From UBA6244 sp041582875 (GTDB lineage: Bacteria > Bacteroidota > Bacteroidia > Bacteroidales > F082), in contig JBFHGX010000088.1 of assembly GCA_041582875.1 (NCBI GenBank), forward strand, positions 1-16,454: DNA of 16,454 nucleotides, in the 5' to 3' direction. Of the stretch, positions 1 to 6,964 are shown piece after piece (the first letter of the stretch is position 1; each line of letters opens with the position of its first letter). The position numbers and the translations under genes were made by a program. The notes beneath the pieces are model-generated. The model was not told the origin of the DNA, searched no databases, and saw only the letters and a list, made by a program, of their open reading frames with translations.

Positions 1-17
1 GCTGTTGGCTGATCGGT

Positions 18-815
18 TTATGAAAACGATATTTCTGACAGTTTTTGGCAACCCAAATCCGAAATCCTGACCTCATATTTTTGCAGTACATCCATCAAAA
101 CCACGGTTTTGGTCACCTTATTGAATTCCTCGATGTAGTCCTTATTGATAATGGCGGTATCGCTGACAGCGATAAAATCTGGTTCTATAAGGGTTTTAGA
201 TAGAAGTTGAATATCCATAGCAATGTCGAGTATTCGGCCATTGGATAAAAATATACGTGTTTCATTTTGATCTGAAATGGCATATACAATGCTAAAAGGG
301 GCTATCAATTTAAACCCATGATGGGTGATAAGTTTCAGCTTTTGGCGAGAAAAGTCCATCCTAGACTCCTCATTAGATCGACTGGTGGAGTACTTGGCTT
401 TTTCATTGGCAAAGGACTGAAGCAAATTTTCCAGACCCGCCTTTTGAACGGGCAGTTGAATCATTGCAAAAGCCAATTGTTGCGCATAGCGCGAGATAAT
501 TTTTTCCTTTGGTTTAACTAAAACCAACCTCACCGGCGCATGTAATTTCTGGATCTTATCCGCCAGCCATCGCCCACATTTTTCAGATGAATGCATGTCC
601 ATGAATACCAAATCAGGAACACAGCCAATGATGATCTCCAATGCATTTTGGGCATTCTCCGATTCTCCAACGATTTCGACTTGCTCGCTGCAGCAATTCA
701 ATAAATCCTTTAACTCATTTCTGGTTTTGGAATCCTCGTCTACAATCAGCACCCTGACTGGCGAAGCACTTTCGGTGGGCTGAAAAATAAATTGATGTAA
801 ACTTCTATCCAACAT
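18..815 (-). CDS. LytTR-family response regulator with atypical receiver
   Basis: The protein has 265 residues: a receiver domain at about 20-135 and a LytTR DNA-binding domain at about 160-262. The receiver keeps the acidic cluster D26/E27/D28 on strand 1 and the phospho-acceptor D73 in VFMDMH. The usual switch Thr/Ser is K101, and the conserved Lys of the KP motif is L121 (IQLPV). Phosphorylation signalling may therefore be altered or lost. The LytTR part shows the typical ending around VSDTAIINKDYI. LytTR regulators bind promoter direct repeats and usually pair with a sensor kinase of the LytS/YehU type; no kinase lies in the window. The ATG at 813-815 has no clear Shine-Dalgarno, as is normal in this phylum. 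A TPR-AraC regulator lies 143 bases upstream in the same orientation. The family call is firm; the target genes are unknown. Confidence 0.88.
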   Translation of the reverse strand: MLDRSLHQFIFQPTESASPVRVLIVDEDSKTRNELKDLLNCCSEQVEIVGESENAQNALEIIIGCVPDLVFMDMHSSEKCGRWLADKIQKLHAPVRLVLVKPKEKIISRYAQQLAFAMIQLPVQKAGLENLLQSFANEKAKYSTSRSNEESRMDFSRQKLKLITHHGFKLIAPFSIVYAISDQNETRIFLSNGRILDIAMDIQLLSKTLIEPDFIAVSDTAIINKDYIEEFNKVTKTVVLMDVLQKYEVRISDLGCQKLSEISFS

Positions 816-911
816 AATCTGATTGAATCAATAAAATACGTTAGCGCATCCTTTTTTTCTTAAAAGGAGAAGTACAATATTACTGAAACCTGATCTTCAT
901 CAGCAGTTGTT

Positions 912-939
912 GTTCTCCAGATTGAGCAATTAGGAGAAC
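912..939. repeat. 7-bp inverted repeat between two regulators
   Basis: GTTCTCC at 912-918 and GGAGAAC at 933-939 are perfect inverted copies around a 14-base loop, just past the stop of the TPR-AraC gene. The 9-base word CAGATTGAG occurs at 918-926 and again at 944-952, overlapping this structure. There is no T-tract, so a classic terminator is unlikely. An operator or an RNA hairpin is possible. Confidence 0.4.
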
Positions 940-958
940 TTATCAGATTGAGAATGGG

Positions 959-2698
959 CTAAAAAGAAGCTTTCCTTTTCTGAAAGGCATTGGGGGTCAG
1001 GCCTGTAGACTCTTTAAAAATCCTGTAAAAGTTGGAAGTTGAGTTAAACCCTGAATCGTGGGCAATGGCCTCGATGGAGTACATTTGGTTGGTATGGGAG
1101 AGCATTCTTACGGCATGTTTTACCCTTAATTCGTTAATGAGGACCGGGTAATTCTTTCCGGTTTTAATGCGAATGAGCTCAGAAAGGTCGGTTCGGTTGG
1201 TTTGGATGGCCTTGGAAAGTTTGTCGATGGTGAGCTGCTGATCCGTGTATAGCTGGTCTTCCTCCAGGGCTTTCAGGAGTAGCTTATAAAGGCTTTTTTG
1301 TTTGGGAGACAATGTGGTTTCCCCTTGACGGGTTCTTTCCTTCATTGATTTTTGCGCCAAGTCGTAGTTTTTATCCACCAGTTTTCTATAAGCAGCTTGT
1401 TTTCTCAGGTATAACCTGACGAGGATAATGGTGGTAAAAACAAGCACGACCAGCAAAATGACAATGAACTGAATGGTACGTTGGTTATTGCGCAGCTCCA
1501 GTTCATGTTTTTTAATGATCAATTCCTTTTGTTCGGTTTCGTATTTGGTTTCGATTTCGGCCAACTGTTTTCGGGTATCGATACTCAGCACCGAGTCGGC
1601 CAACTGTTTATATAGTTTATGGTATGCGAGGGCTTCTTGAAAAAGCCCCTGGTCTTCAGCCAGATCAGACAATTGCTGATACAAATCGATTTGTGTTACG
1701 GTAAGCTGATTTTCCAACGCAATATCGAGGGCAATACGTCCGTAAAGGCTAGCTTTTTCAACATTGTTGAGGGCTTGATATAATTTCATCAAGAGTTTAC
1801 TCACCTCTGCCTTGATTTCCAAGGCATCTGACTGTTCAGCAAAGGAAAATGCTTCCATTAAAAACGTTTCAGCCTCCAATAATGCTCCCTGATTCAACTT
1901 GATGGAACCCAAGATGAAAGCAGACGTTGCGGTAACCCGGGGTAAATTGTTTACCTGACTGCTTTCATAAGCCTGAATGGCATAGACTTCTGATGAATCC
2001 AGATTTCCTATTGTTTCATATACCTGAGCGATATTTCGGAGGGTAGTAGCCAAGTCATATTTTCGGTCCAAGGACTTAAAAATGGGTAGTGTTTGTCGAA
2101 AAAGATCGACCGATTTTTCCAAATCCCCCGTATAATAAAACAGTCCGGCCAAGTTGGCCATTTTGTTTACAGCAGCCATTTGATCGTTGCCACAATAGTT
2201 TAAGGCCAGATAAAGGTATTTGATGGATTGGTCGAAATTACCCAACACCCTGTAGCTCAGTCCATAGTTATTGTAAACATCTGCCAGACGAACCGAATCC
2301 TGTAGATCGATAAACATCAGCGCACTATCGTAATAGGGAATGGCCATTGTATTTTCGCCATTGCGGTAATGCCACACTCCTCTATTCAAATAACTTTTTG
2401 CTAGCAGAATGGGATTGGTAAGTTTTTCGCTTAAAAAAATAGCGCTATCGCTACATTGCAAACTCAGTGGTTTGTTGGTACGTGATAATTGGAACACCAT
2501 ATGATTAAAGGTCACCACCCTTGAGGAATCGTCTTGCTGACTGGTCCGATCGAGGATACTGTCCATGGTAAACAGGCTATCTTGCGCCAGCATTCCTAAA
2601 GGAAAGAACATGACCAGAACACCTAACCAATGCATCAGGCCAATTTTATTCCATTTCTTAACTTTAAAATACCTATATACCATATGAATTGGCCTCAA
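959..2698 (-). CDS. TPR-containing transmembrane AraC-type regulator
   Basis: This 579-residue protein combines sensing and DNA-binding parts in one chain. Residues 1-38 form a signal or anchor segment (hydrophobic GLMHWLGVLVMFF, possible cleavage at LA-Q). About seven TPR units follow (roughly 85-370), then a charged coiled-coil stretch (about 375-407). A transmembrane helix spans about 408-430, and an AraC-type double helix-turn-helix lies at about 483-579. The last half carries the family hallmark around SIEAIAHDSGFNSTSNFYRIFKES, split here as SIEAIAHDSGF and FYRIFKESTG. The inferred topology is periplasmic TPRs and a cytoplasmic HTH. This architecture is common in Bacteroidota. The ligand and regulon are unknown. 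The ATG at 2696-2698 gives the full N-terminus; M6 or M22 are alternative starts that still keep the hydrophobic segment. Confidence 0.88.
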   Translation of the reverse strand: MRPIHMVYRYFKVKKWNKIGLMHWLGVLVMFFPLGMLAQDSLFTMDSILDRTSQQDDSSRVVTFNHMVFQLSRTNKPLSLQCSDSAIFLSEKLTNPILLAKSYLNRGVWHYRNGENTMAIPYYDSALMFIDLQDSVRLADVYNNYGLSYRVLGNFDQSIKYLYLALNYCGNDQMAAVNKMANLAGLFYYTGDLEKSVDLFRQTLPIFKSLDRKYDLATTLRNIAQVYETIGNLDSSEVYAIQAYESSQVNNLPRVTATSAFILGSIKLNQGALLEAETFLMEAFSFAEQSDALEIKAEVSKLLMKLYQALNNVEKASLYGRIALDIALENQLTVTQIDLYQQLSDLAEDQGLFQEALAYHKLYKQLADSVLSIDTRKQLAEIETKYETEQKELIIKKHELELRNNQRTIQFIVILLVVLVFTTIILVRLYLRKQAAYRKLVDKNYDLAQKSMKERTRQGETTLSPKQKSLYKLLLKALEEDQLYTDQQLTIDKLSKAIQTNRTDLSELIRIKTGKNYPVLINELRVKHAVRMLSHTNQMYSIEAIAHDSGFNSTSNFYRIFKESTGLTPNAFQKRKASF

Positions 2699-2939
2699 TT
2701 ACAACTGTTTGTATCAACAATCATTTAAAACAGCACCCCTCTCATACTATGCTTGAACTTAACTGAAAGCAGGTCACCGTAAAAATAGGAAATATATGGG
2801 ATTAGACGGGTTTGGTTTTAATTTTTGTTGTCTTTTGTGTTGGGCTCAATGGTAGGAACTGCTAAACTGACAATCGTATAAAAATGGTTTACCAAGTGTT
2901 AGAACTGAGTTTACTTTGAAAAGGTGCATAAGCTGGTAT

Positions 2940-2975
2940 TGCCACGAAAACACCAAGGCTCTAAGCTGCACAAAG
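2940..2975 (-). repeat. Degenerate YTTnGTG-type short tandem repeat
   Basis: On the minus strand the stretch reads as imperfect units CTTTGTG, CTTAGAG, CTTGGTG, TTCGTGG, spaced 8-10 bases apart. Sequence of this style is a recurring non-coding relic in Bacteroidota genomes, and it can produce spurious ORFs when annotated. That parallel is from memory, not from a search. Confidence 0.35.
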
Positions 2976-3081
2976 GGTACATTGACAACATATTACCTTT
3001 GTAAACTCTTTATATTTTTAAGCTTCAGTGGTATAAAAAATACTTTTCGGAGTGGACTCAGAAATAAAGAATTTTCGCATC

Positions 3082-3111
3082 GGGACCTAATCCGAAAGAT
3101 TATTAGGTTTC
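3082..3111. repeat. 10-bp hairpin in intergenic region
   Basis: GGGACCTAAT at 3082-3091 pairs with ATTAGGTTTC at 3102-3111 (eight Watson-Crick and two G-T pairs) around the loop ccgaaagatt. No T-tract follows on either strand. It may be part of a decayed element or a small RNA fold. Confidence 0.35.
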
Positions 3112-3145
3112 AACTCCTGATACCGATTATGAATTAAAATGAGCT

Positions 3146-3256
3146 TTACGTTCGCTTCGCTCCAAAAACTTCTGAGTAAGTTTTCCAATAATCCCCCTTG
3201 TTTAATAGATAACGAATATCAGTACCAGCAGAAATAAATTCTGAATGTGGTCTGCC
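3146..3256 (-). pseudogene. Possible gene remnant in frame after the xdhC stop
   Basis: Reading on in the xdhC frame past its TAA gives one codon (Ser) and then 36 further sense codons before the next stop (TAA at 3146-3148). They have a protein-like composition and contain SEFISAGTDIRYLL. The GTDIRYL stretch resembles the segment just before the LLGH motif of tyrosine recombinases, but the LLGH and catalytic Tyr motifs are absent. The stretch has no ATG. It could be a fragment of a decayed recombinase or chance; the similarity is short, so confidence is low. Confidence 0.2.
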
Positions 3257-3268
3257 ACTTTAATTCAG
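3241..3268 (-). terminator. Possible terminator hairpin across the xdhC stop
   Basis: An outer 6-bp stem pairs CTGAAT (3241-3246) with ATTCAG (3263-3268). An inner 4-bp stem pairs GTGG (3247-3250) with CCAC (3255-3258). The 4-base bulge 3259-3262 holds most of the xdhC stop codon. On the minus strand the hairpin is followed by a weakly T-rich run (aatttatttctg). It could end the MBL-dnaG-xdhC transcript, but it lacks a strong T-tract. Confidence 0.3.
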
Positions 3269-4228
3269 CTTACCATTTTTGGTGGCAATCAGTTCTGCGG
3301 CAATGCTCACAGCAATTTCTTCGGGGGTTTGGCTTTTGATTTCGATGCCAATAGGAGCATGAACGCCTTGTAACAAACTGGAAGAAATACCCTTAACTTG
3401 TAACTTGGCAAAAATAGTGTCCACTTTCGATTGGCTTCCCATCATGCCCAAATAGCCCAAGTTGTGTTTGATGAGTTGTTCCAGCACCAGGGCATCGCTG
3501 CTATGAAACTGTGTCATAATGACCACCATGATGTTTTGGCCTTGAGGGATATAACTCCCAACTTCCTCGTAGGAGATAATTTGTTTTTCGTGTGCGAAAG
3601 CATTTTCAACAAAGGTATTTACCTGGTTTCTATTATCGAAAACCGTGATTCTGAAATCCAGCATAGACAACAAATGAGTGAGCGCCAAACTAACATGTCC
3701 ACCACCCACAATATACACTTCGTATTGTTTTCCAGGGACTTCGGTAAACGACCAAGCGGCATCATCAGAAGAAAAATATGCATTTTTTTTATCGGTTTTT
3801 TCCTCCATCAAAGCAATTCCTTTGGTACTAAACTGCAGCTGAATCGAATTCAGGTCATGAATCGCAGCCAGAACATTTTGAACCAACGCCAACTGATCAA
3901 CTCCCAAAGGGAAGAATGCTACCGTTTGGTTCCCCGAACAAATCATCCCTGAAGGACTTGCTGCATTTCCATGATGGGTTTCTTTTTTAAGGAAAACCGA
4001 CTGATCACCTTCAGTCAACATTTTTTTACAGAGCTCCACCAAACGGTGTTCCATGGACCCGCCACCAATGGATCCGGTTAACTCACCATCGGCACTTACG
4101 GCCATTTTAAACCCTTTACGCCCCGGACTACTTCCTTTACTTTCGGCAATTACCATCAAGTAACAGGGCACTTGGTTTTGCAATTTCTGATCGATAAAAC
4201 TCCAGGTATTCAACTCTTTATTCTTCAT
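3260..4228 (-). CDS. XdhC/CoxI-family protein
   Basis: The 322-residue protein has both domains of the XdhC family, which matures molybdenum hydroxylases such as xanthine dehydrogenase by handling the molybdenum cofactor. The N-terminal part carries SSPGRKGFKMAV (33-44) and the glycine-rich GSIGGGSMEHRL (52-63), followed by C97 in GMICSGNQ. The C-terminal Rossmann-type domain has VYIVGGGHVSLAL (G175-G177) and the late motifs GYLGMMGS and GVHAPIGIEI with TPEEIAVSIAAELI. No xanthine dehydrogenase or other molybdoenzyme gene is in the window, so the partner is unknown. The gene starts 5 bases after the dnaG stop and is probably co-transcribed with it. I leave the symbol empty because the enzyme it serves is not visible. 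Confidence 0.88.
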   Translation of the reverse strand: MKNKELNTWSFIDQKLQNQVPCYLMVIAESKGSSPGRKGFKMAVSADGELTGSIGGGSMEHRLVELCKKMLTEGDQSVFLKKETHHGNAASPSGMICSGNQTVAFFPLGVDQLALVQNVLAAIHDLNSIQLQFSTKGIALMEEKTDKKNAYFSSDDAAWSFTEVPGKQYEVYIVGGGHVSLALTHLLSMLDFRITVFDNRNQVNTFVENAFAHEKQIISYEEVGSYIPQGQNIMVVIMTQFHSSDALVLEQLIKHNLGYLGMMGSQSKVDTIFAKLQVKGISSSLLQGVHAPIGIEIKSQTPEEIAVSIAAELIATKNGKLN

Positions 4229-4233
4229 GGTGG

Positions 4234-6171
4234 TTAAAAATTCATGGGACGATTAAGTTCTTTGGCAATAAGGATTTCGAGTTTATTGAGTTCATAATAC
4301 TCTTGCATCAGCACAAAAACCTTGGCCTCGTCGGTAGTGGTTTGCATTTTTTTGGCAATTTCTTTGAGTTGTTTGCCAATTAAACGGTGTTTAAACGCCA
4401 TGAGCACCTCGATAGAATTTTGTTTAAGCTCATCCGATTCAAGCTTGACGTATATCAGGTTTTTCTCCCAATTTTCACTCAGGTGATGGGGCGAGGTAAC
4501 CAATGTAATGGCCGCCTGAGCAATTTCCGGATCAGGATGATTCACAAAAAAAGCTTCTCCCACCGATTGACCCTTTTCGATCATCTCCTTGTATTCGGCA
4601 AAAATTTTGTTGTACACCGGATTTTCAAACTCCAGCTGGTCGGCCTCTAAATCGGCGATAAAATAGGCCGCAATACTCAGCGTAGTCTCCTCCTGGGTTT
4701 CCTCATCCTGAAAAGTAATCAACTCATTTCCATAAGTCAGCACCCAGCGCATCATTTCATTTTCATGAAACTTAACACTCAGTGGGTCGATGGTAATTTG
4801 AGATTCAGCAGTTTGCGCAGGTTCTACTGAAGGCATTTGCGCCGACTCCACTTCATGTTTTTTTCCAAACTTATTGCGCAGAAGTTTGTTGAGCTCATTC
4901 ATCAGGGTTTGCTCGGGCATTCCCATTACGCTGCTGCACTCCTGAATATACACTGTTCGGTTAATGGCATCCGGAATGAGCGAAATCGACTGAACAATTT
5001 CCTTGATCAGGCCAGCACGTTCCGAAGGATTCCCTTCGGTTTCCTTGAGCAGTAAATTGGTTTTGAAAGTAAGGAAATCCGCTGCATTTTCATGAATAAA
5101 CTCTTCAGTTTCGTTGGTGCGGTGTGTTTTGGCAAAAGAATCCGGATCTTCCCCTTCCGGAAAAAGCACCACTTTCACATTCATCCCCTGCTCCAAAATC
5201 AAATCGATTCCCCTGAAGGAAGCTTTGATTCCGGCAGGATCGCCATCGTACAAGATGGTGATATTTGGCGTATATCTCTTTATGAGCTTAATCTGGTCCA
5301 CCGTGAGCGAAGTTCCCGACGAAGAGACCACATTTTTAATGCCTGCCTGATGCAACGAAATCACATCAGTATAACCCTCTACCAGAAAACAACTGTTCTG
5401 TTTTACAATGGCCGTTCGGGCAAAATAAATTCCGTAAAGGACCTTACTTTTCAGGTAAATTTCCGACTCAGGCGAGTTAAGGTATTTGGCTTTTGACTTA
5501 TCAGACGACAGAATTCGGGCGCCGAAGCCAATCACTTTTCCGGTGAGGTTATGGATGGGGAACATCACCCTTCCGCGGAAGCGATCGTAGAGTTTCCCCT
5601 CCTTTTCGATGGTGAGTCCGGTTTTAACCAAAACCTCCTTTTTGAACCCATGTTTCAGGGCCTCCTTGGTATAGTCGTCCCAACTTTCGTGGGCATAACC
5701 CAGTTCAAATTCTCGGATGGTTCCTTCCCTGAAATCGCGTTCCTTAAAATAACTGAGTCCAATGGCTTTACCGGCTTCACTTTCAAATAGATTTTTAGCA
5801 AAATACTGATTTACAAAGGTATTAACAGCAAAAAGGCTCTCCCGCTCGTCGAGTTCCTGTTGTTTTTCGGGCGTTAATTCCTCTTCTTCAATCAGGATAC
5901 TATAGCGTTTGGCCAGGTATTTAAGCGCTTCCGGATAGCTATAATGCTCCAGATCCATCACAAAATTGACCACATTACCTGCTTTACCACAACCAAAACA
6001 TTTATAAATCCCCTTGGCGGGAGAAACGCTGAACGAAGGTGTTTTTTCATTATGAAACGGACACAAACCCAAGTAGTTAGCGCCACGCTTTTTCAGTGTA
6101 ACAAAATCACCTATCACCTCCTCTACATGAGCAGTTTCAAGAATGGTTTGTATGGTACTTTGGTCAATCAA
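4234..6171 (-). CDS. dnaG: DNA primase DnaG
   Basis: DnaG makes the RNA primers for replication in complex with the replicative helicase. The 645-residue protein has the CHC2 zinc finger (C37, H40, C58, C61 in CPFH and CFGC). The catalytic core contains YLNSPES (230-236), which binds the template. The TOPRIM domain has EGYTD (E265, D269), SSGTSLT and YDGDPAG (D309, D311), the metal-binding acidic residues. Residues from about 450 on form a poorly conserved helicase-binding region, as usual. The length is slightly above the typical 580-620. The ATG at 6169-6171 fits the family N-terminus, which starts with a helix before the finger. The gene lies 27 bases downstream of the MBL-fold gene and 5 bases upstream of xdhC, so it is probably the middle gene of one operon. 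I see no rpsU or rpoD neighbours, unlike the classic arrangement. Confidence 0.97.
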   Translation of the reverse strand: MIDQSTIQTILETAHVEEVIGDFVTLKKRGANYLGLCPFHNEKTPSFSVSPAKGIYKCFGCGKAGNVVNFVMDLEHYSYPEALKYLAKRYSILIEEEELTPEKQQELDERESLFAVNTFVNQYFAKNLFESEAGKAIGLSYFKERDFREGTIREFELGYAHESWDDYTKEALKHGFKKEVLVKTGLTIEKEGKLYDRFRGRVMFPIHNLTGKVIGFGARILSSDKSKAKYLNSPESEIYLKSKVLYGIYFARTAIVKQNSCFLVEGYTDVISLHQAGIKNVVSSSGTSLTVDQIKLIKRYTPNITILYDGDPAGIKASFRGIDLILEQGMNVKVVLFPEGEDPDSFAKTHRTNETEEFIHENAADFLTFKTNLLLKETEGNPSERAGLIKEIVQSISLIPDAINRTVYIQECSSVMGMPEQTLMNELNKLLRNKFGKKHEVESAQMPSVEPAQTAESQITIDPLSVKFHENEMMRWVLTYGNELITFQDEETQEETTLSIAAYFIADLEADQLEFENPVYNKIFAEYKEMIEKGQSVGEAFFVNHPDPEIAQAAITLVTSPHHLSENWEKNLIYVKLESDELKQNSIEVLMAFKHRLIGKQLKEIAKKMQTTTDEAKVFVLMQEYYELNKLEILIAKELNRPMNF

Positions 6172-6198
6172 TGGAAACGATTTATTTAAAATGACGGA

Positions 6199-6852
6199 TT
6201 AATTATCACGGCCAATACCCACAAACGGGTTATCCGATTTTTCAGCTCCGATGGTGGTATGGGGACCATGTCCGGGATAAACGAGCGTAGTTTCGGGCAA
6301 GGTAAAGAGTTTTTTCCAGATACTTTCCTGGAGGACATCGTAATCGCCTGTGGGCAGATCGGTACGGCCAATGCTTTGATAAAAAAGCACGTCGCCAGTG
6401 ATAACGAAGTTGGAATCGGGAGCATAAAAGCATACACTTCCGGCAGCATGCCCGGGCGTAAACAAAACCTGGAGGGTACTATGTCCAAAGACAAGCTGGT
6501 CACCCTCCTTTAGAAACTTATCGATGGATTTTACATTTTGGAGCACCAAGCCCAGGGCAGCTGCATGGGTAGAGGCATGTTGCAAAATAACAGCAGCTTC
6601 AGCATGTGCCTGAAGCGGTAATTTAAAGGTTTTGTGTACGAACTCGTTGCCCAAAATATGATCGACATGGGTATGCGTATTGAGCAGCATTACAGGTTTA
6701 AGTTTCTGATTATTAACCCATGAAATTAATTCAGCTTCCTCTTTTGGGTTGCTCATTCCAGGATCGATAATGACGCATTCACCCGTTTCGTCGCTAAGTA
6801 TATAGGTGTTTTCCTGAAAAGGATTGAAGGCAAATTGTTTAACGGAGATCAT
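6199..6852 (-). CDS. MBL-fold hydrolase, glyoxalase II-like
   Basis: A 217-residue metallo-beta-lactamase-fold enzyme. It has the metal-binding motif THTHVDH (H60, H62, D64, H65), H135 in TPGHAAGS, D154 in ITGDVLF and H195 in YPGHGPHT, so all expected ligands are present. The ending EKSDNPF is typical of the short YcbL/GloB-like subgroup, whose members hydrolyse thioesters such as S-lactoylglutathione; the actual substrate is not shown. I choose the ATG at 6850-6852 (MISVKQFAFNPF). The upstream ATG at 6889-6891 adds only a hydrophobic leader foreign to the family, and a promoter -7 element sits between the two. The gene is first in the probable operon with dnaG and xdhC. Confidence 0.9.
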   Translation of the reverse strand: MISVKQFAFNPFQENTYILSDETGECVIIDPGMSNPKEEAELISWVNNQKLKPVMLLNTHTHVDHILGNEFVHKTFKLPLQAHAEAAVILQHASTHAAALGLVLQNVKSIDKFLKEGDQLVFGHSTLQVLFTPGHAAGSVCFYAPDSNFVITGDVLFYQSIGRTDLPTGDYDVLQESIWKKLFTLPETTLVYPGHGPHTTIGAEKSDNPFVGIGRDN

Positions 6853-6873
6853 AAAAAGTAGAATTGATTGGGT

Positions 6874-6881
6874 CAAAAATA
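6874..6881 (-). promoter_or_regulatory. Bacteroidota -7 element for the MBL-dnaG-xdhC operon
   Basis: On the minus strand the word is TATTTTTG, an exact match to TAnnTTTG. It lies 21 bases before the chosen ATG, giving a predicted leader of about 15 bases. The best -33 candidate, CAAA on the plus strand at 6908-6911, is 26 bases away, longer than the usual 19-21. The element is therefore only moderately supported. The same 112-base gap must also hold the promoter of the divergent barrel gene, for which I see no clear element. Confidence 0.45.
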
Positions 6882-6964
6882 GTGTAAACACACAAGATGG
6901 TTGCCTTCAAATAAAATAAATTGGTTTAATATTTGTTATAATTTAGCGATTCCATTTATCAGGT

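Larger units (their letters stand above)
2699..3259. other. 561-base stretch without a convincing gene
   Basis: It lies between the TPR-AraC gene and xdhC; both are on the minus strand, so it must hold the TPR gene's promoter, but I found no exact TAnnTTTG there on the minus strand. A 73-codon plus-strand ORF (2916-3137) is Cys/Lys/Thr-rich, matches no family I know, and overlaps the relic-like sequence, so I do not call it. The stretch holds a degenerate short repeat (2940-2975), a hairpin (3082-3111) and an in-frame protein-like remnant after xdhC (3146-3256). Overall it looks like decayed mobile or intergenic sequence. Confidence 0.6.

Noticed and set aside
2916..3137. 73-codon plus-strand ORF
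   Set aside because: It overlaps the degenerate repeat and a hairpin, has an unusual Cys/Lys/Thr-rich composition, and resembles no family I know.
4837..5790. Several plus-strand ORFs opposite dnaG
   Set aside because: They are antisense shadows of a strongly supported gene and have no family features.
6853..6891. Longer start for the MBL-fold gene at 6891
   Set aside because: The extra 13 residues are a hydrophobic leader absent from the family, and a -7 promoter element lies between this ATG and the preferred one.
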